NCBI GenBank assembly: GCA_965220895.1
Contig: OZ244850.1
Coordinates: 62,001-126,000 of the forward strand
Source of the DNA: WTFY01 sp965220895
GTDB taxonomy: Bacteria > Pseudomonadota > Gammaproteobacteria > UBA4575
Direction of reading: 5' to 3'
Length of the DNA: 64,000 nucleotides
Position 1 is the stretch's first letter. Every line of letters starts with the position of its first letter. Positions 17,808 through 25,431 of this stretch are shown here, one piece after another. The position numbers and the translations under genes are program-made. The notes below the pieces were generated by a model, which did not search any database, had not been told where the DNA came from, and saw only the letters and a list, made by a program, of their open reading frames with translations.

Positions 17808-18737
17808 ATGAATGAACCTGCCTTATCAATAAAAGGGCTCGGCAAGACCTACCGCAATGATGTGGTCGCACTGGATGGCGTGGAACTTGAGGTCAAAACC
17901 GGGGATTTCTTTGCCCTGCTGGGCCCCAACGGCGCGGGCAAGTCGACCTTGATCGGAATCGTCACCTCGCTGGTCAACAAGTCGGCCGGCCAGGTGCGTG
18001 TCATGGGTTATGACATCGATTCCCAGTTCTCGCAGGCAAAAAGCAAGCTCGGCGTGGTGCCTCAGGAATTCAATTTCGACAAGTTTGAACCCATTCTCGA
18101 GATCCTGACAAACCAGGCGGGCTATTTCGGCATGGGCCGGCGTTTGGCCCGGGCCGCAGCTGAAGAGCGCCTGCACCAGCTGGGCCTGTGGAAGTGGCGC
18201 AAGCAGTCGCCCCAGGAATTGTCCGGCGGAATGAACCGCCGGCTCATGATCGCCCGAGCACTCGTGCATGATCCAGAACTGCTGATCCTGGATGAGCCCA
18301 CGGCCGGCGTGGATATCGAGATCCGACGATCGATCTGGGACCTGATGCGAAGGATCAACGAGGATAACAAGACCATCATTCTTACCACGCATTACCTCGA
18401 GGAGGCGGAACGCCTGTGCCGGAACATCGGCATCATCGACCGCGGCAAGATCATCGTGAACACTTCCATGCGCAAGCTGCTTGAAAAACTCAAGGAGGAA
18501 AGCTTCATCCTCTACCTGGAAGGCCCGATCAGCCAGCCTCTGGACCTTGAGGACTTCAGCTACAAGCTGATCGACGAGCACACGCTCGAGGTCGTGCTGT
18601 CACATGGCAAGACCCTGCACCGGCTGTTCGATCTCCTGGGTCGCCAGGCGGTGACCGTATCGAGCATCCGCAACAAGGCCAACCGCCTGGAGGAACTGTT
18701 CCTCACCATGACCGGCCAGCCTGTGGAACCATCATGA
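17808..18737 (+). CDS. ABC-2 type exporter ATPase (YadG-like)
   Basis: 309-residue ATP-binding subunit. Walker A GPNGAGKSTL, signature LSGGMNRRLMIARAL, Walker B LLILDEPTAGVD and the switch His in LTTHYLEEAERL are all intact. A C-terminal extension of about 80 residues matches the YadG/DrrA group. Paired through an ATGA overlap with the permease gene. YadGH-type exporters have no firmly assigned substrate. Confidence 0.92.
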   Translation: MNEPALSIKGLGKTYRNDVVALDGVELEVKTGDFFALLGPNGAGKSTLIGIVTSLVNKSAGQVRVMGYDIDSQFSQAKSKLGVVPQEFNFDKFEPILEILTNQAGYFGMGRRLARAAAEERLHQLGLWKWRKQSPQELSGGMNRRLMIARALVHDPELLILDEPTAGVDIEIRRSIWDLMRRINEDNKTIILTTHYLEEAERLCRNIGIIDRGKIIVNTSMRKLLEKLKEESFILYLEGPISQPLDLEDFSYKLIDEHTLEVVLSHGKTLHRLFDLLGRQAVTVSSIRNKANRLEELFLTMTGQPVEPS

Positions 18738-19507
18738 GTCCGTCGCACCAACTCATCGCCCTGCTCACCCTGGTGGAAAAGGAAATCCGCAGGTTTGTGA
18801 GGATCTGGGGGCAAACCATCCTGCCCTCGGCGGTCACCATGGCCCTGTACTTCCTGATCATGGGGAAGTTCATCGGCTCGAGAATCGGCGAGGTGGACGG
18901 CTATTCCTATATCGAATACATCGCTCCGGGGCTGATCATGCTGGGAATCATCTCCAATTCCTATGCGAACACGGTATCGTCCTTCTACATCTCCAAGTTC
19001 CAGCGCCACATCGAGGAAATGCTGGTATCGTCCATGCCCAACTACATCATCGTGTTCGGCTTCATGCTGGGCGGGGTTGCGCGCGGTCTCGTGGTGGGCG
19101 TGGCGGTGACCCTCACGGCCCTGTTTTTCACACAGTTGCAGGTCCACAGCCTGACCCTGGTGATCGTGACAGCCATCCTGACGTCGGCACTGTTCTCCAC
19201 CGCGGGCCTGATCAACGGAATCTTTGCAAAGGGCTTCGATGGCACCTCGATCATCCCGACCTTCGTGCTGACGCCCCTGACCTACCTGGGTGGAATCTTT
19301 TTCAGCATCGACATGCTGCCGGATTTCTGGAAAGGGGTCTCCCAGATCAACCCGATCCTGTACATGGTGAACGGCTTCAGGCTGGGCATACTGGGAGTAT
19401 CGGATATCGACCTGTCGGTCGCACTGGCAGTCATGACCGGGCTGCTGGTGGTGCTCTTTGTGCTGGCGCTTTATCTTTTGACCAAAGGGGTGGGAATTCG
19501 CAGCTGA
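18734..19507 (+). CDS. ABC-2 type exporter permease (YadH-like)
   Basis: 257-residue inner-membrane permease with six hydrophobic segments and the ABC-2 signature region LTPLTYLGGIFFSIDMLPDFW around residues 178-198 and INPILYMVNGFRLG after it. Starts inside the end of the ATPase gene (ATGA), so the two form one transporter. Ends 26 bp from the convergent P450 gene. Confidence 0.92.
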   Translation: MSPSHQLIALLTLVEKEIRRFVRIWGQTILPSAVTMALYFLIMGKFIGSRIGEVDGYSYIEYIAPGLIMLGIISNSYANTVSSFYISKFQRHIEEMLVSSMPNYIIVFGFMLGGVARGLVVGVAVTLTALFFTQLQVHSLTLVIVTAILTSALFSTAGLINGIFAKGFDGTSIIPTFVLTPLTYLGGIFFSIDMLPDFWKGVSQINPILYMVNGFRLGILGVSDIDLSVALAVMTGLLVVLFVLALYLLTKGVGIRS

Positions 19508-19533
19508 CCCCGGGATGCGTGGCGCAACCGCTT

Positions 19534-20892
19534 TCAGGCGGCCAGTCGGCTGATATTCATTTTCATCCCGTACCTGGGTCGCATGGTGGTGGCTGCCTGC
19601 GGCTCAACGACATGGCCGGGCACCAGCGACAGATCGTACCGTTGCATGATCAATGCCACCACGAGCTTGCTCTGCATGAGCGCCATGTAGGAGCCGATGC
19701 AGTTGCGGTGACCGGCCGCAAAGGGGATGTAGGCGAACCGGGATCGCCCGACCGAATGCACCTTGTCAAAGCGCTCCGGATCGAAGCGGTCCGGGTCTTC
19801 CCAGTATTGTGCAAGGCGGTGGGTCACATACGAGGATATGATGACGGTCATGTCCTTGGGGACCCTGTAGCCGCCGATCAGGTGGTCCTGCAGGGCCACC
19901 CGCGAAAACGAGTGCACCGATGAGTACAGCCGCAGGGATTCCTTGACGACCTTCTCGGTGTACTCCAGCCGGTTGAGCCGCTCCGGGGTCAGTTCCCCGC
20001 CATCGAGCACCGAATCCAGTTCTTCCCGGATGCGCTGCTTGATCTCGGGGTAGTGGTCAATCACGTACAGGGTCCAGCACAGCGAGGTCGCGGTTGTCTC
20101 AAAGGCGGTGACGAAAAGCGTCAGGACCTGGTCCCGGAGGCTGCGCCGGTTTCGCCGGATCTGCTTCTCAGGAGCCTCATCCTCTTCAAGCAGGTGTTTC
20201 AGAAAACCGATGTCGTCTTGCATGATGGCGGGATATTCGTCCAGCAGGTCGTAGATACAGCGGTTCAGTTCTCGCAGCGCAAGCCTGAAATTGACGGCTT
20301 TCCTCAGGTTCTTCGGGCGCAGCAGGCTGGCCTTGAGATCAGTCATTTCCGGCCAGTTCATGCGGATCTGGTTATAGATGCCGGCCACGGTGGATGCCCG
20401 CTTCTGGAAACCCCAGCCCATCACCCAGACCCCGGCCAGCAACTGGGTCAGCAGGTTGAACTGGTACTCGAGCTCGATCGGGTCGCCAGTCCGGGCAGGC
20501 GCCTGCCAGGTATCGATGAACTCGGCCGCGAGTTTCGAGATCCAGTCCATCTGGGCGTTCAGCGCCTTGGACGTGAATTTCGGCTGGGCCCGGGTGCGCT
20601 GCTCCTTCCAGGCCATCCCCTCGCTCAGCAGCATGCCTTCCCCGATGACCATCCTGACCTGCTTGTAGCGGGTGTTCTTCTTGTACTTGTCGTAGTGGTC
20701 GACCAGCACCTCCTTGATCAGCTTTGGCTCCGAGACCAGGTAGGAGTAGTACGCCCCCATGTTGATGCGGGCAATGCCGCCGTATTCCTCGGCCACGTCC
20801 TGCAGGAAGGCCATGGGGTTCTGGCGCATCTCCGGCAGGCAGCCCAGCTTGCCGTTGCCGGTCGGGCCAGGGGGAAAGACGGAATTTGGCAT
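19534..20892 (-). CDS. Cytochrome P450
   Basis: 452-residue soluble P450 monooxygenase. The heme ligand loop FAAGHRNCIGSYMALMQ near residue 390 contains the axial Cys; the K-helix ExxR is in ESLRLYS; the I-helix has FVTAFETTATSL with the acid-Thr pair. PERF after the K-helix is also present. No ferredoxin or reductase gene is adjacent, so the electron donor is elsewhere; substrate unknown. It follows fur by about 70 bp on the same strand and may be co-transcribed with it. Confidence 0.93.
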   Translation of the reverse strand: MPNSVFPPGPTGNGKLGCLPEMRQNPMAFLQDVAEEYGGIARINMGAYYSYLVSEPKLIKEVLVDHYDKYKKNTRYKQVRMVIGEGMLLSEGMAWKEQRTRAQPKFTSKALNAQMDWISKLAAEFIDTWQAPARTGDPIELEYQFNLLTQLLAGVWVMGWGFQKRASTVAGIYNQIRMNWPEMTDLKASLLRPKNLRKAVNFRLALRELNRCIYDLLDEYPAIMQDDIGFLKHLLEEDEAPEKQIRRNRRSLRDQVLTLFVTAFETTATSLCWTLYVIDHYPEIKQRIREELDSVLDGGELTPERLNRLEYTEKVVKESLRLYSSVHSFSRVALQDHLIGGYRVPKDMTVIISSYVTHRLAQYWEDPDRFDPERFDKVHSVGRSRFAYIPFAAGHRNCIGSYMALMQSKLVVALIMQRYDLSLVPGHVVEPQAATTMRPRYGMKMNISRLAA

Positions 20893-20964
20893 AAACGGAG
20901 AAGTTCGAAACCGTTCTTCCTGGGGTTAGCGTTCGAACTCAGGAAACGAGGGATTCAGGCTGGC

Positions 20965-21381
20965 TCATTGCGGGCAGTTTTCTCTGCTACATACCCCGTA
21001 GATGATCAACGAGTGGTCCGAGATCTTGAAGCCGTTTTCCTCGGCGATCTGTTCCTGCTTGGACTCGATCGACTCATCCATGAATTCGACGATCTTGCCG
21101 CACTTCACGCAGATGAGGTGATCATGGTGGTGGCCCCGTTCCAGTTCAAACACGGCCTGGCCGCTTTCGAAGTGATGGCGGATGACCAGACCGGCTGCCT
21201 CGAACTGCGTGAGCACCCGGTAGATGGTCGCGAGCCCGATTTCCTTTCCGACATCCAGCAGGGCCTTGTAGATGTCCTCGGCACTCATATGTCTTTTATC
21301 TGAATTTTCAAGGAGCTCCAGGATCTTCATCCTGGAAAATGTAACTTTGAGGCCAGCTCGTCTAAGATCTTGGTCTTCCAT
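20965..21381 (-). CDS. fur: Ferric uptake regulator Fur
   Basis: 138-residue iron-sensing repressor. N-terminal winged helix with LGLATIYRVLTQFEAAGL-type recognition (here IGLATIYRVL), then the dimer domain with the His-rich metal site HHHDHLICVKCG, the CxxC zinc site, and a second Cys pair CSRENC at the C-terminus. AAGGGG precedes the ATG. Full length and intact. The neighbouring P450 gene lies downstream on the same strand. Confidence 0.95.
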   Translation of the reverse strand: MEDQDLRRAGLKVTFSRMKILELLENSDKRHMSAEDIYKALLDVGKEIGLATIYRVLTQFEAAGLVIRHHFESGQAVFELERGHHHDHLICVKCGKIVEFMDESIESKQEQIAEENGFKISDHSLIIYGVCSRENCPQ

Positions 21382-22034
21382 AAGAGCCCCTTGCTATATC
21401 AGAAAGATCATCTTCATGAGGAACAGGTGCCAGGCATTTATCACGCGAGACCCATCCTTGCAGTGTAGCAATAAAAAACAAAACCCGCCACGATGGACGG
21501 GTTGATCATTGCCGTTTTTTGCGCGTCCGCTTTGGCTTTTTGTTTTAGTTTATAACCCAACTAGAGGAGAAAGGGCTTGCCAAATACTTCGCACGCCGGC
21601 GGGTGGTTCATGTTCAGAAGTGATTTATGTTGTTATTGCTCCTTCTGGGTCTTCTCGTTTGCTTCTCAGTGCTTCAGAGATTTTGAAACCACCGGACAGC
21701 ACAATACCATATTCCCTAAAAGAGATACATAAAAAAATAAGGTGATTTTGAAAATGGTGCCCAAGTGCGGGCCAGCCGGTCAGACTGGGCACGTCCCTGC
21801 TCCGCTTGGTCTGGATACGGAGCAGGTCGGCCCGTCCCAAGAGCCAGGGACGATCAAACGCTTTTTTCAGCAACCCCCGCGACGGTCTTCGATACCGCGC
21901 CTGCAGGAGTTTTGCTGTGACGGAGCAACTCCCGAGGTATGCGACCAGTATACAAAATCCTGTGTCAAAAGTGCGTGTGGGTTTTGCGATATATCATTTT
22001 ATTCTCATAGAAATAGGCGATTCTTCTTTCATGA
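21382..22034. other. 653-bp stretch without a supported gene
   Basis: Between fur and the tRNA-Leu remnant. Short frames on both strands lack ribosome sites and recognisable protein sequence. A weak hairpin (AACCCG ... CGGGTT) lies near 21482-21503. I see no promoter, RNA gene or repeat here that I can support. Confidence 0.6.
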
Positions 22035-22120
22035 TGGTGCCGGGGCCGGAGTCGAACCGGCACACCCTGTACGGGCGAGGGATTTTAAGTCCTTGCGTCT
22101 ACCAATCCCGCCACCCGGGC
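22035..22120 (-). pseudogene. Degenerate tRNA-Leu (TAA) copy
   Basis: 86-nt relative of the intact tRNA-Leu at 45583-45670. The anticodon loop CTTAAAA is preserved, but two single-base losses are seen against the intact copy: one in the 5' strand of the anticodon stem, creating a mismatch, and one in the 3' acceptor strand (CCCGGC instead of CCCGGGC). CCA is still encoded. Probably non-functional. It sits just outside the left end of the island. Confidence 0.8.
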
Positions 22121-22127
22121 CGACAAG

Positions 22128-22163
22128 TCGGACAGTTCAATTGGAGGTAGGACCGGAATCGAA
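22128..22163. repeat. Left att repeat of the island (tRNA-Cys 3' fragment)
   Basis: 36 bp matching 38350-38386 with one substitution and one 1-bp gap. It contains the 3' end of tRNA-Cys (TAGGACCGGAATCGAA on the + strand) with its TCCA tail and about 14 bp of downstream flank, then stops matching. This is the displaced 3' end expected at the distal side of an element integrated in a tRNA gene. Confidence 0.88.
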
Positions 22164-22216
22164 TAAAAGAGATAAACAATTATTTTAAAATGGATTACCA
22201 TTTTTGAATTTTCAGG

Positions 22217-22244
22217 GATACCGACGAAGATACCGACAAAAGTA
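22217..22244. repeat. Putative integrase arm-type repeats, left end
   Basis: GATACCGACGAA followed by GATACCGACAAAAGTA. The second unit matches GATACCGTCAAAAGTA at 38218-38233 at the other end with one difference and in the same orientation. Both are preceded by TTTTTGAAT. In the circular form these would flank the att core as arm sites. Function is inference. Confidence 0.55.
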
Positions 22245-22345
22245 AAGCTACCCTCTGAACAATATCGAATCCTGATGGTCCTGCTACAAATAGGGTTAAG
22301 TTTAAGGGGCAGAGTAACTACAAGCAACGTTCTCTGTACGGATAT

Positions 22346-23839
22346 TTAATTTCCCTGACTCTGTAACCTAGTTAGCACTTCACGAAAGCTGTTGAGACCT
22401 GATTCAAGATTTTCGATTATCTCCTCCGCAAGATCATCAGGCTCGGGGAGGTTATCCAAGTCAGTCAGGCTTTTGTCCTTGAGCCAGAAAATGTCAAGGC
22501 TGGCTTTTTCACGTGATCTGATCTCCTCGTAGTTGTAGCAACGCCAGCGACCCTCAGGAGCTTCCTTTTCATCCCAGGTTGCCTGACGTCGGTGCCGGTT
22601 CCGGGGGTTGTAGCAGTTAATAAAGTCTTTCAGATTCTCCAAACGCATCGGCTTCTTCTTCAACGTGTGGTGAATGTTAGTGCGGTAATCGTAGTACCAG
22701 ACTTCCTTTGTCCAAGGCGTTGGACTAGCTTCATGATTGTCAAAGAAGATCACATTGGCCTTGACTCCTTGTGCATAAAATACACCTGTTGGAAGGCGCA
22801 ATATCGTATGCAGATCGGTATTGTCCAATAGCTTCCGGCGGATTGTCTCACCGGCACCCCCTTCAAACAGGACGTTGTCTGGAACGACAACGGCTGCACG
22901 TCCAGTTGTTTTGAGCATCGTACGAATGTGTTGCACAAAATTAAGTTGTTTGTTCGAAGTCGTCGCCCAGAAATCCTGCCGGTTGTAAGTCAAGTCATCC
23001 TTTTCCTGCTCACCTGCCTCGTTCGTAAAGCTCATGGAACTCTTCTTGCCGAAAGGCGGATTAGCCAACACATAATCGAAGCGTTTCCCAGAGTCGGCCA
23101 CTAGCGAGTCATTCGATGATATAGGTGCGTCACCCTCAATCTCACCAATATTGTGGAGGAACATGTTCATCAAACACAGACGGCGCGTGTTAGTAACAAT
23201 TTCATTGCCATGAAAGGCTTGATACTTGAGGAATGCTTTCTTCTCCTTATCGAGATTGAAATTGTCCGGGTTGGTCATGAAGTCGTAGGCACCTAGGAAG
23301 AAACCGCCTGTACCGCAGGCCGGGTCTGCAATCAGCTTGCCTGGCTCCGGTCGTACACATTCAATCATGGCGCTGATCAGGGCACGGGGTGTGAAGTACT
23401 GCCCTGCACCTGATTTTGTATCCTCGGCATTCTTCTCTAGCAATTCTTCATAGATGTCCCCTTTGATGTCGGCACCCATGGTGACCCATTCGGTGTCATT
23501 AATCATATCAATGAGACGAAACAGCTTGGCTGGATCCTGGATTTTGTTCTGGGACTTGGCAAATATCTGTCCCAGAATTCCTGCCCTGGTGGCAAGCGCA
23601 CGAAGCAGAGCAATGTAATGGCCTTCGAGTTCAGCTCCTCTTTTTGATCGTAGACTTTGCCAGTTATATTTAGCAGGAATACCTACATCACGATCATACG
23701 GTGGTTTGGAGTATTCATCAGCCATCTTAATAAAAATCAGATAGGTAAGCTGCTCCAAATAGTCACCATACCCTACGCCATCATCACGTAAAGTTGTACA
23801 AAAACTCCAGACTTTAGAAACTATCGGAGCGGTGTTCAT
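22346..23839 (-). CDS. hsdM: Type I restriction-modification methyltransferase subunit
   Basis: 497-residue N6-adenine methyltransferase subunit. The N-terminal helical domain runs to about residue 145; motif I is ADPACGTGGFFLGAYDF (SAM binding) and motif IV is ANPPFGKKSS. C-terminal residues from 430 form a helix for subunit contact. It is the last gene of hsdR-hsdS-hsdM on this strand, 41 bp after hsdS. All key motifs are intact, so methylation should be active. Confidence 0.95.
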   Translation of the reverse strand: MNTAPIVSKVWSFCTTLRDDGVGYGDYLEQLTYLIFIKMADEYSKPPYDRDVGIPAKYNWQSLRSKRGAELEGHYIALLRALATRAGILGQIFAKSQNKIQDPAKLFRLIDMINDTEWVTMGADIKGDIYEELLEKNAEDTKSGAGQYFTPRALISAMIECVRPEPGKLIADPACGTGGFFLGAYDFMTNPDNFNLDKEKKAFLKYQAFHGNEIVTNTRRLCLMNMFLHNIGEIEGDAPISSNDSLVADSGKRFDYVLANPPFGKKSSMSFTNEAGEQEKDDLTYNRQDFWATTSNKQLNFVQHIRTMLKTTGRAAVVVPDNVLFEGGAGETIRRKLLDNTDLHTILRLPTGVFYAQGVKANVIFFDNHEASPTPWTKEVWYYDYRTNIHHTLKKKPMRLENLKDFINCYNPRNRHRRQATWDEKEAPEGRWRCYNYEEIRSREKASLDIFWLKDKSLTDLDNLPEPDDLAEEIIENLESGLNSFREVLTRLQSQGN

Positions 23840-23880
23840 ATAGAATCTTTGTTACTGTCTGGTCTAAATTTTAAAATTGG

Positions 23881-25431
23881 TCATGCCTGTGCTCTTATCT
23901 TTTCTCTATTTTTGGCTGCACGGATACGAGCAAGAAGCATGGAAGCTGATTCGTCATTCTTCTCCTGAGCAACAAGCTGACCAGAGAAGGCTTGCTTCAA
24001 AATCGATTGACGAAGGATAGCTGATTTTTGAATTTCAGAATTGATAACTGTTTCGATATAATCCAATGTTGATAATTGTCTCTCAATTCGCCTTTCAATT
24101 TCTTTTGTTTCAGTCATTGAGCAAAGAGGAACAGCGGTATTTTCAATAATTCCTAAATTTAAGTTTGGTTGAACACCACCAGATGATTTGAGCCGCATGA
24201 CTCCGTAGTTCTTAGTCAAGAACCACTTCAAGAAGCCGCGAAGACTACTTGCACTTCCTTCTTGGACAATTGCTGCAACAGCCTGATTTGTAGCTGCATG
24301 AATAAGAAGCTCGGAGCACTTTCCACGAGTTTTACCTTCTCCATATAATGCAACTACCAAGGTATGAGGTGGATACAACCGTAAGTTAGTGTCGTTGAGT
24401 GCTTTGTCTGTCACATAATTTGAGCAATGGCGTACATAAGATTCATTAAGCATTCCACTAGTAACCCAAGGCACATCACCCCCAGAATAGTATGTCAAAT
24501 TGGATTTTAGTGGTGTAACACCAGTACCAACTAAACCTATACTACCAAGACGGACCCATAGCCAGCCTAAAGGTAACGCAGGCAGGTTAGCTAAGCTCGT
24601 ATGCGAAAGTGGTTCTAGTACCTTAGGTTTGAGAGGACTTTTTGGTTTTTTCCCTTGCTTCCCATCATCCTTCCATTTTCTAACTAGAATCTTCCACTCC
24701 TTTAACTGCTGTTCATATCGCGCTTCCCTTTCGCACTTGATACGAGCTAGCAATTTTTCAGGCTCTTCAAGCTTGTCTTTGTTCTCTTCTCGCCATTGTG
24801 CTGTCAACTTGCCTTCAAAGGCGTGCTTGAGCACAGCCTGGCGATATACCTTCAGTTGTTCTCGAACTTTTTCCAGGCTTTCTATACCCTTGTTGAGTTC
24901 AGAAAACAGTTCCTCAATCTTAGAAACTAGCCTCCTTTGTTCATGCAAAGGAGGCAACGGCAATGGAATAACTTCAACTGTCTTTGAGGAAAGGTGTTTA
25001 ACCGTTACTGAAGAGGTCTCTGCGTTAATAGCATCCAAATAAGGTTGTAGACAAAGGAATAAAAATCTTTCATTAAATAGATCGCTCCTTAGTGTAATCT
25101 TGCACACGCGCTGATTTAGTAGTGCTCTGCTGCCATGCCACCGAGATGCAGTAAAATCGCCATCCATGCCAATAAGGATGTCGCCTGTTTCTACTAAGTA
25201 CTGACTATCATATTCACCAGTATAACGATGCTCCGTCTTTAATTTAGATATGTCACGTATACGAATGAGAGGTATGCCACTGTCAAGGCTAAAAAAGGAG
25301 GACTTAAATGCATTGCCATTCTTCACCTCTGCAACATCAGACAAGGATACGCGTTCCCAGTGGTCTGCTTTAGTAAGCAGAGAATACCCACCTTTCTCCA
25401 CAATTTCTGATGGTGATAGTCCCAGTGCCAT
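23881..25431 (-). CDS. hsdS: Type I restriction-modification specificity subunit
   Basis: 516-residue DNA-recognition subunit with the two-fold layout: target recognition domain 1 about residues 20-165 ending PLPLPPLHEQRRLVSKIEEL, central conserved helices about 166-225 (LEKVREQLKVYRQAVLKHAFEGKL), target recognition domain 2 about 285-445, and distal helices ending ILRQSILKQAFSGQLV. The ATG directly follows the hsdR stop (TAA ATG). Recognition sequence cannot be deduced from sequence. Confidence 0.94.
   Translation of the reverse strand: MALGLSPSEIVEKGGYSLLTKADHWERVSLSDVAEVKNGNAFKSSFFSLDSGIPLIRIRDISKLKTEHRYTGEYDSQYLVETGDILIGMDGDFTASRWHGSRALLNQRVCKITLRSDLFNERFLFLCLQPYLDAINAETSSVTVKHLSSKTVEVIPLPLPPLHEQRRLVSKIEELFSELNKGIESLEKVREQLKVYRQAVLKHAFEGKLTAQWREENKDKLEEPEKLLARIKCEREARYEQQLKEWKILVRKWKDDGKQGKKPKSPLKPKVLEPLSHTSLANLPALPLGWLWVRLGSIGLVGTGVTPLKSNLTYYSGGDVPWVTSGMLNESYVRHCSNYVTDKALNDTNLRLYPPHTLVVALYGEGKTRGKCSELLIHAATNQAVAAIVQEGSASSLRGFLKWFLTKNYGVMRLKSSGGVQPNLNLGIIENTAVPLCSMTETKEIERRIERQLSTLDYIETVINSEIQKSAILRQSILKQAFSGQLVAQEKNDESASMLLARIRAAKNREKIRAQA

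Noticed and set aside
17798..17829. Possible promoter for the aminopeptidase gene (TTGATA and TATAAT on the minus strand)
   Set aside because: The spacer is 20 bp, too long for a normal sigma-70 promoter, so it is mentioned only as a weak -10 candidate.
17826..18581. 251-aa antisense frame opposite the YadG-like ATPase
   Set aside because: The plus strand holds all ABC motifs; the antisense product is only a shadow.
20053..21303. 416-aa plus-strand frame across the P450 and fur genes
   Set aside because: It spans two genes that are clearly coded on the minus strand, with the heme loop and Fur metal sites intact.
21625..21873. 82-aa minus-strand frame upstream of the tRNA-Leu remnant
   Set aside because: No ribosome site, no recognisable sequence; region looks non-coding.
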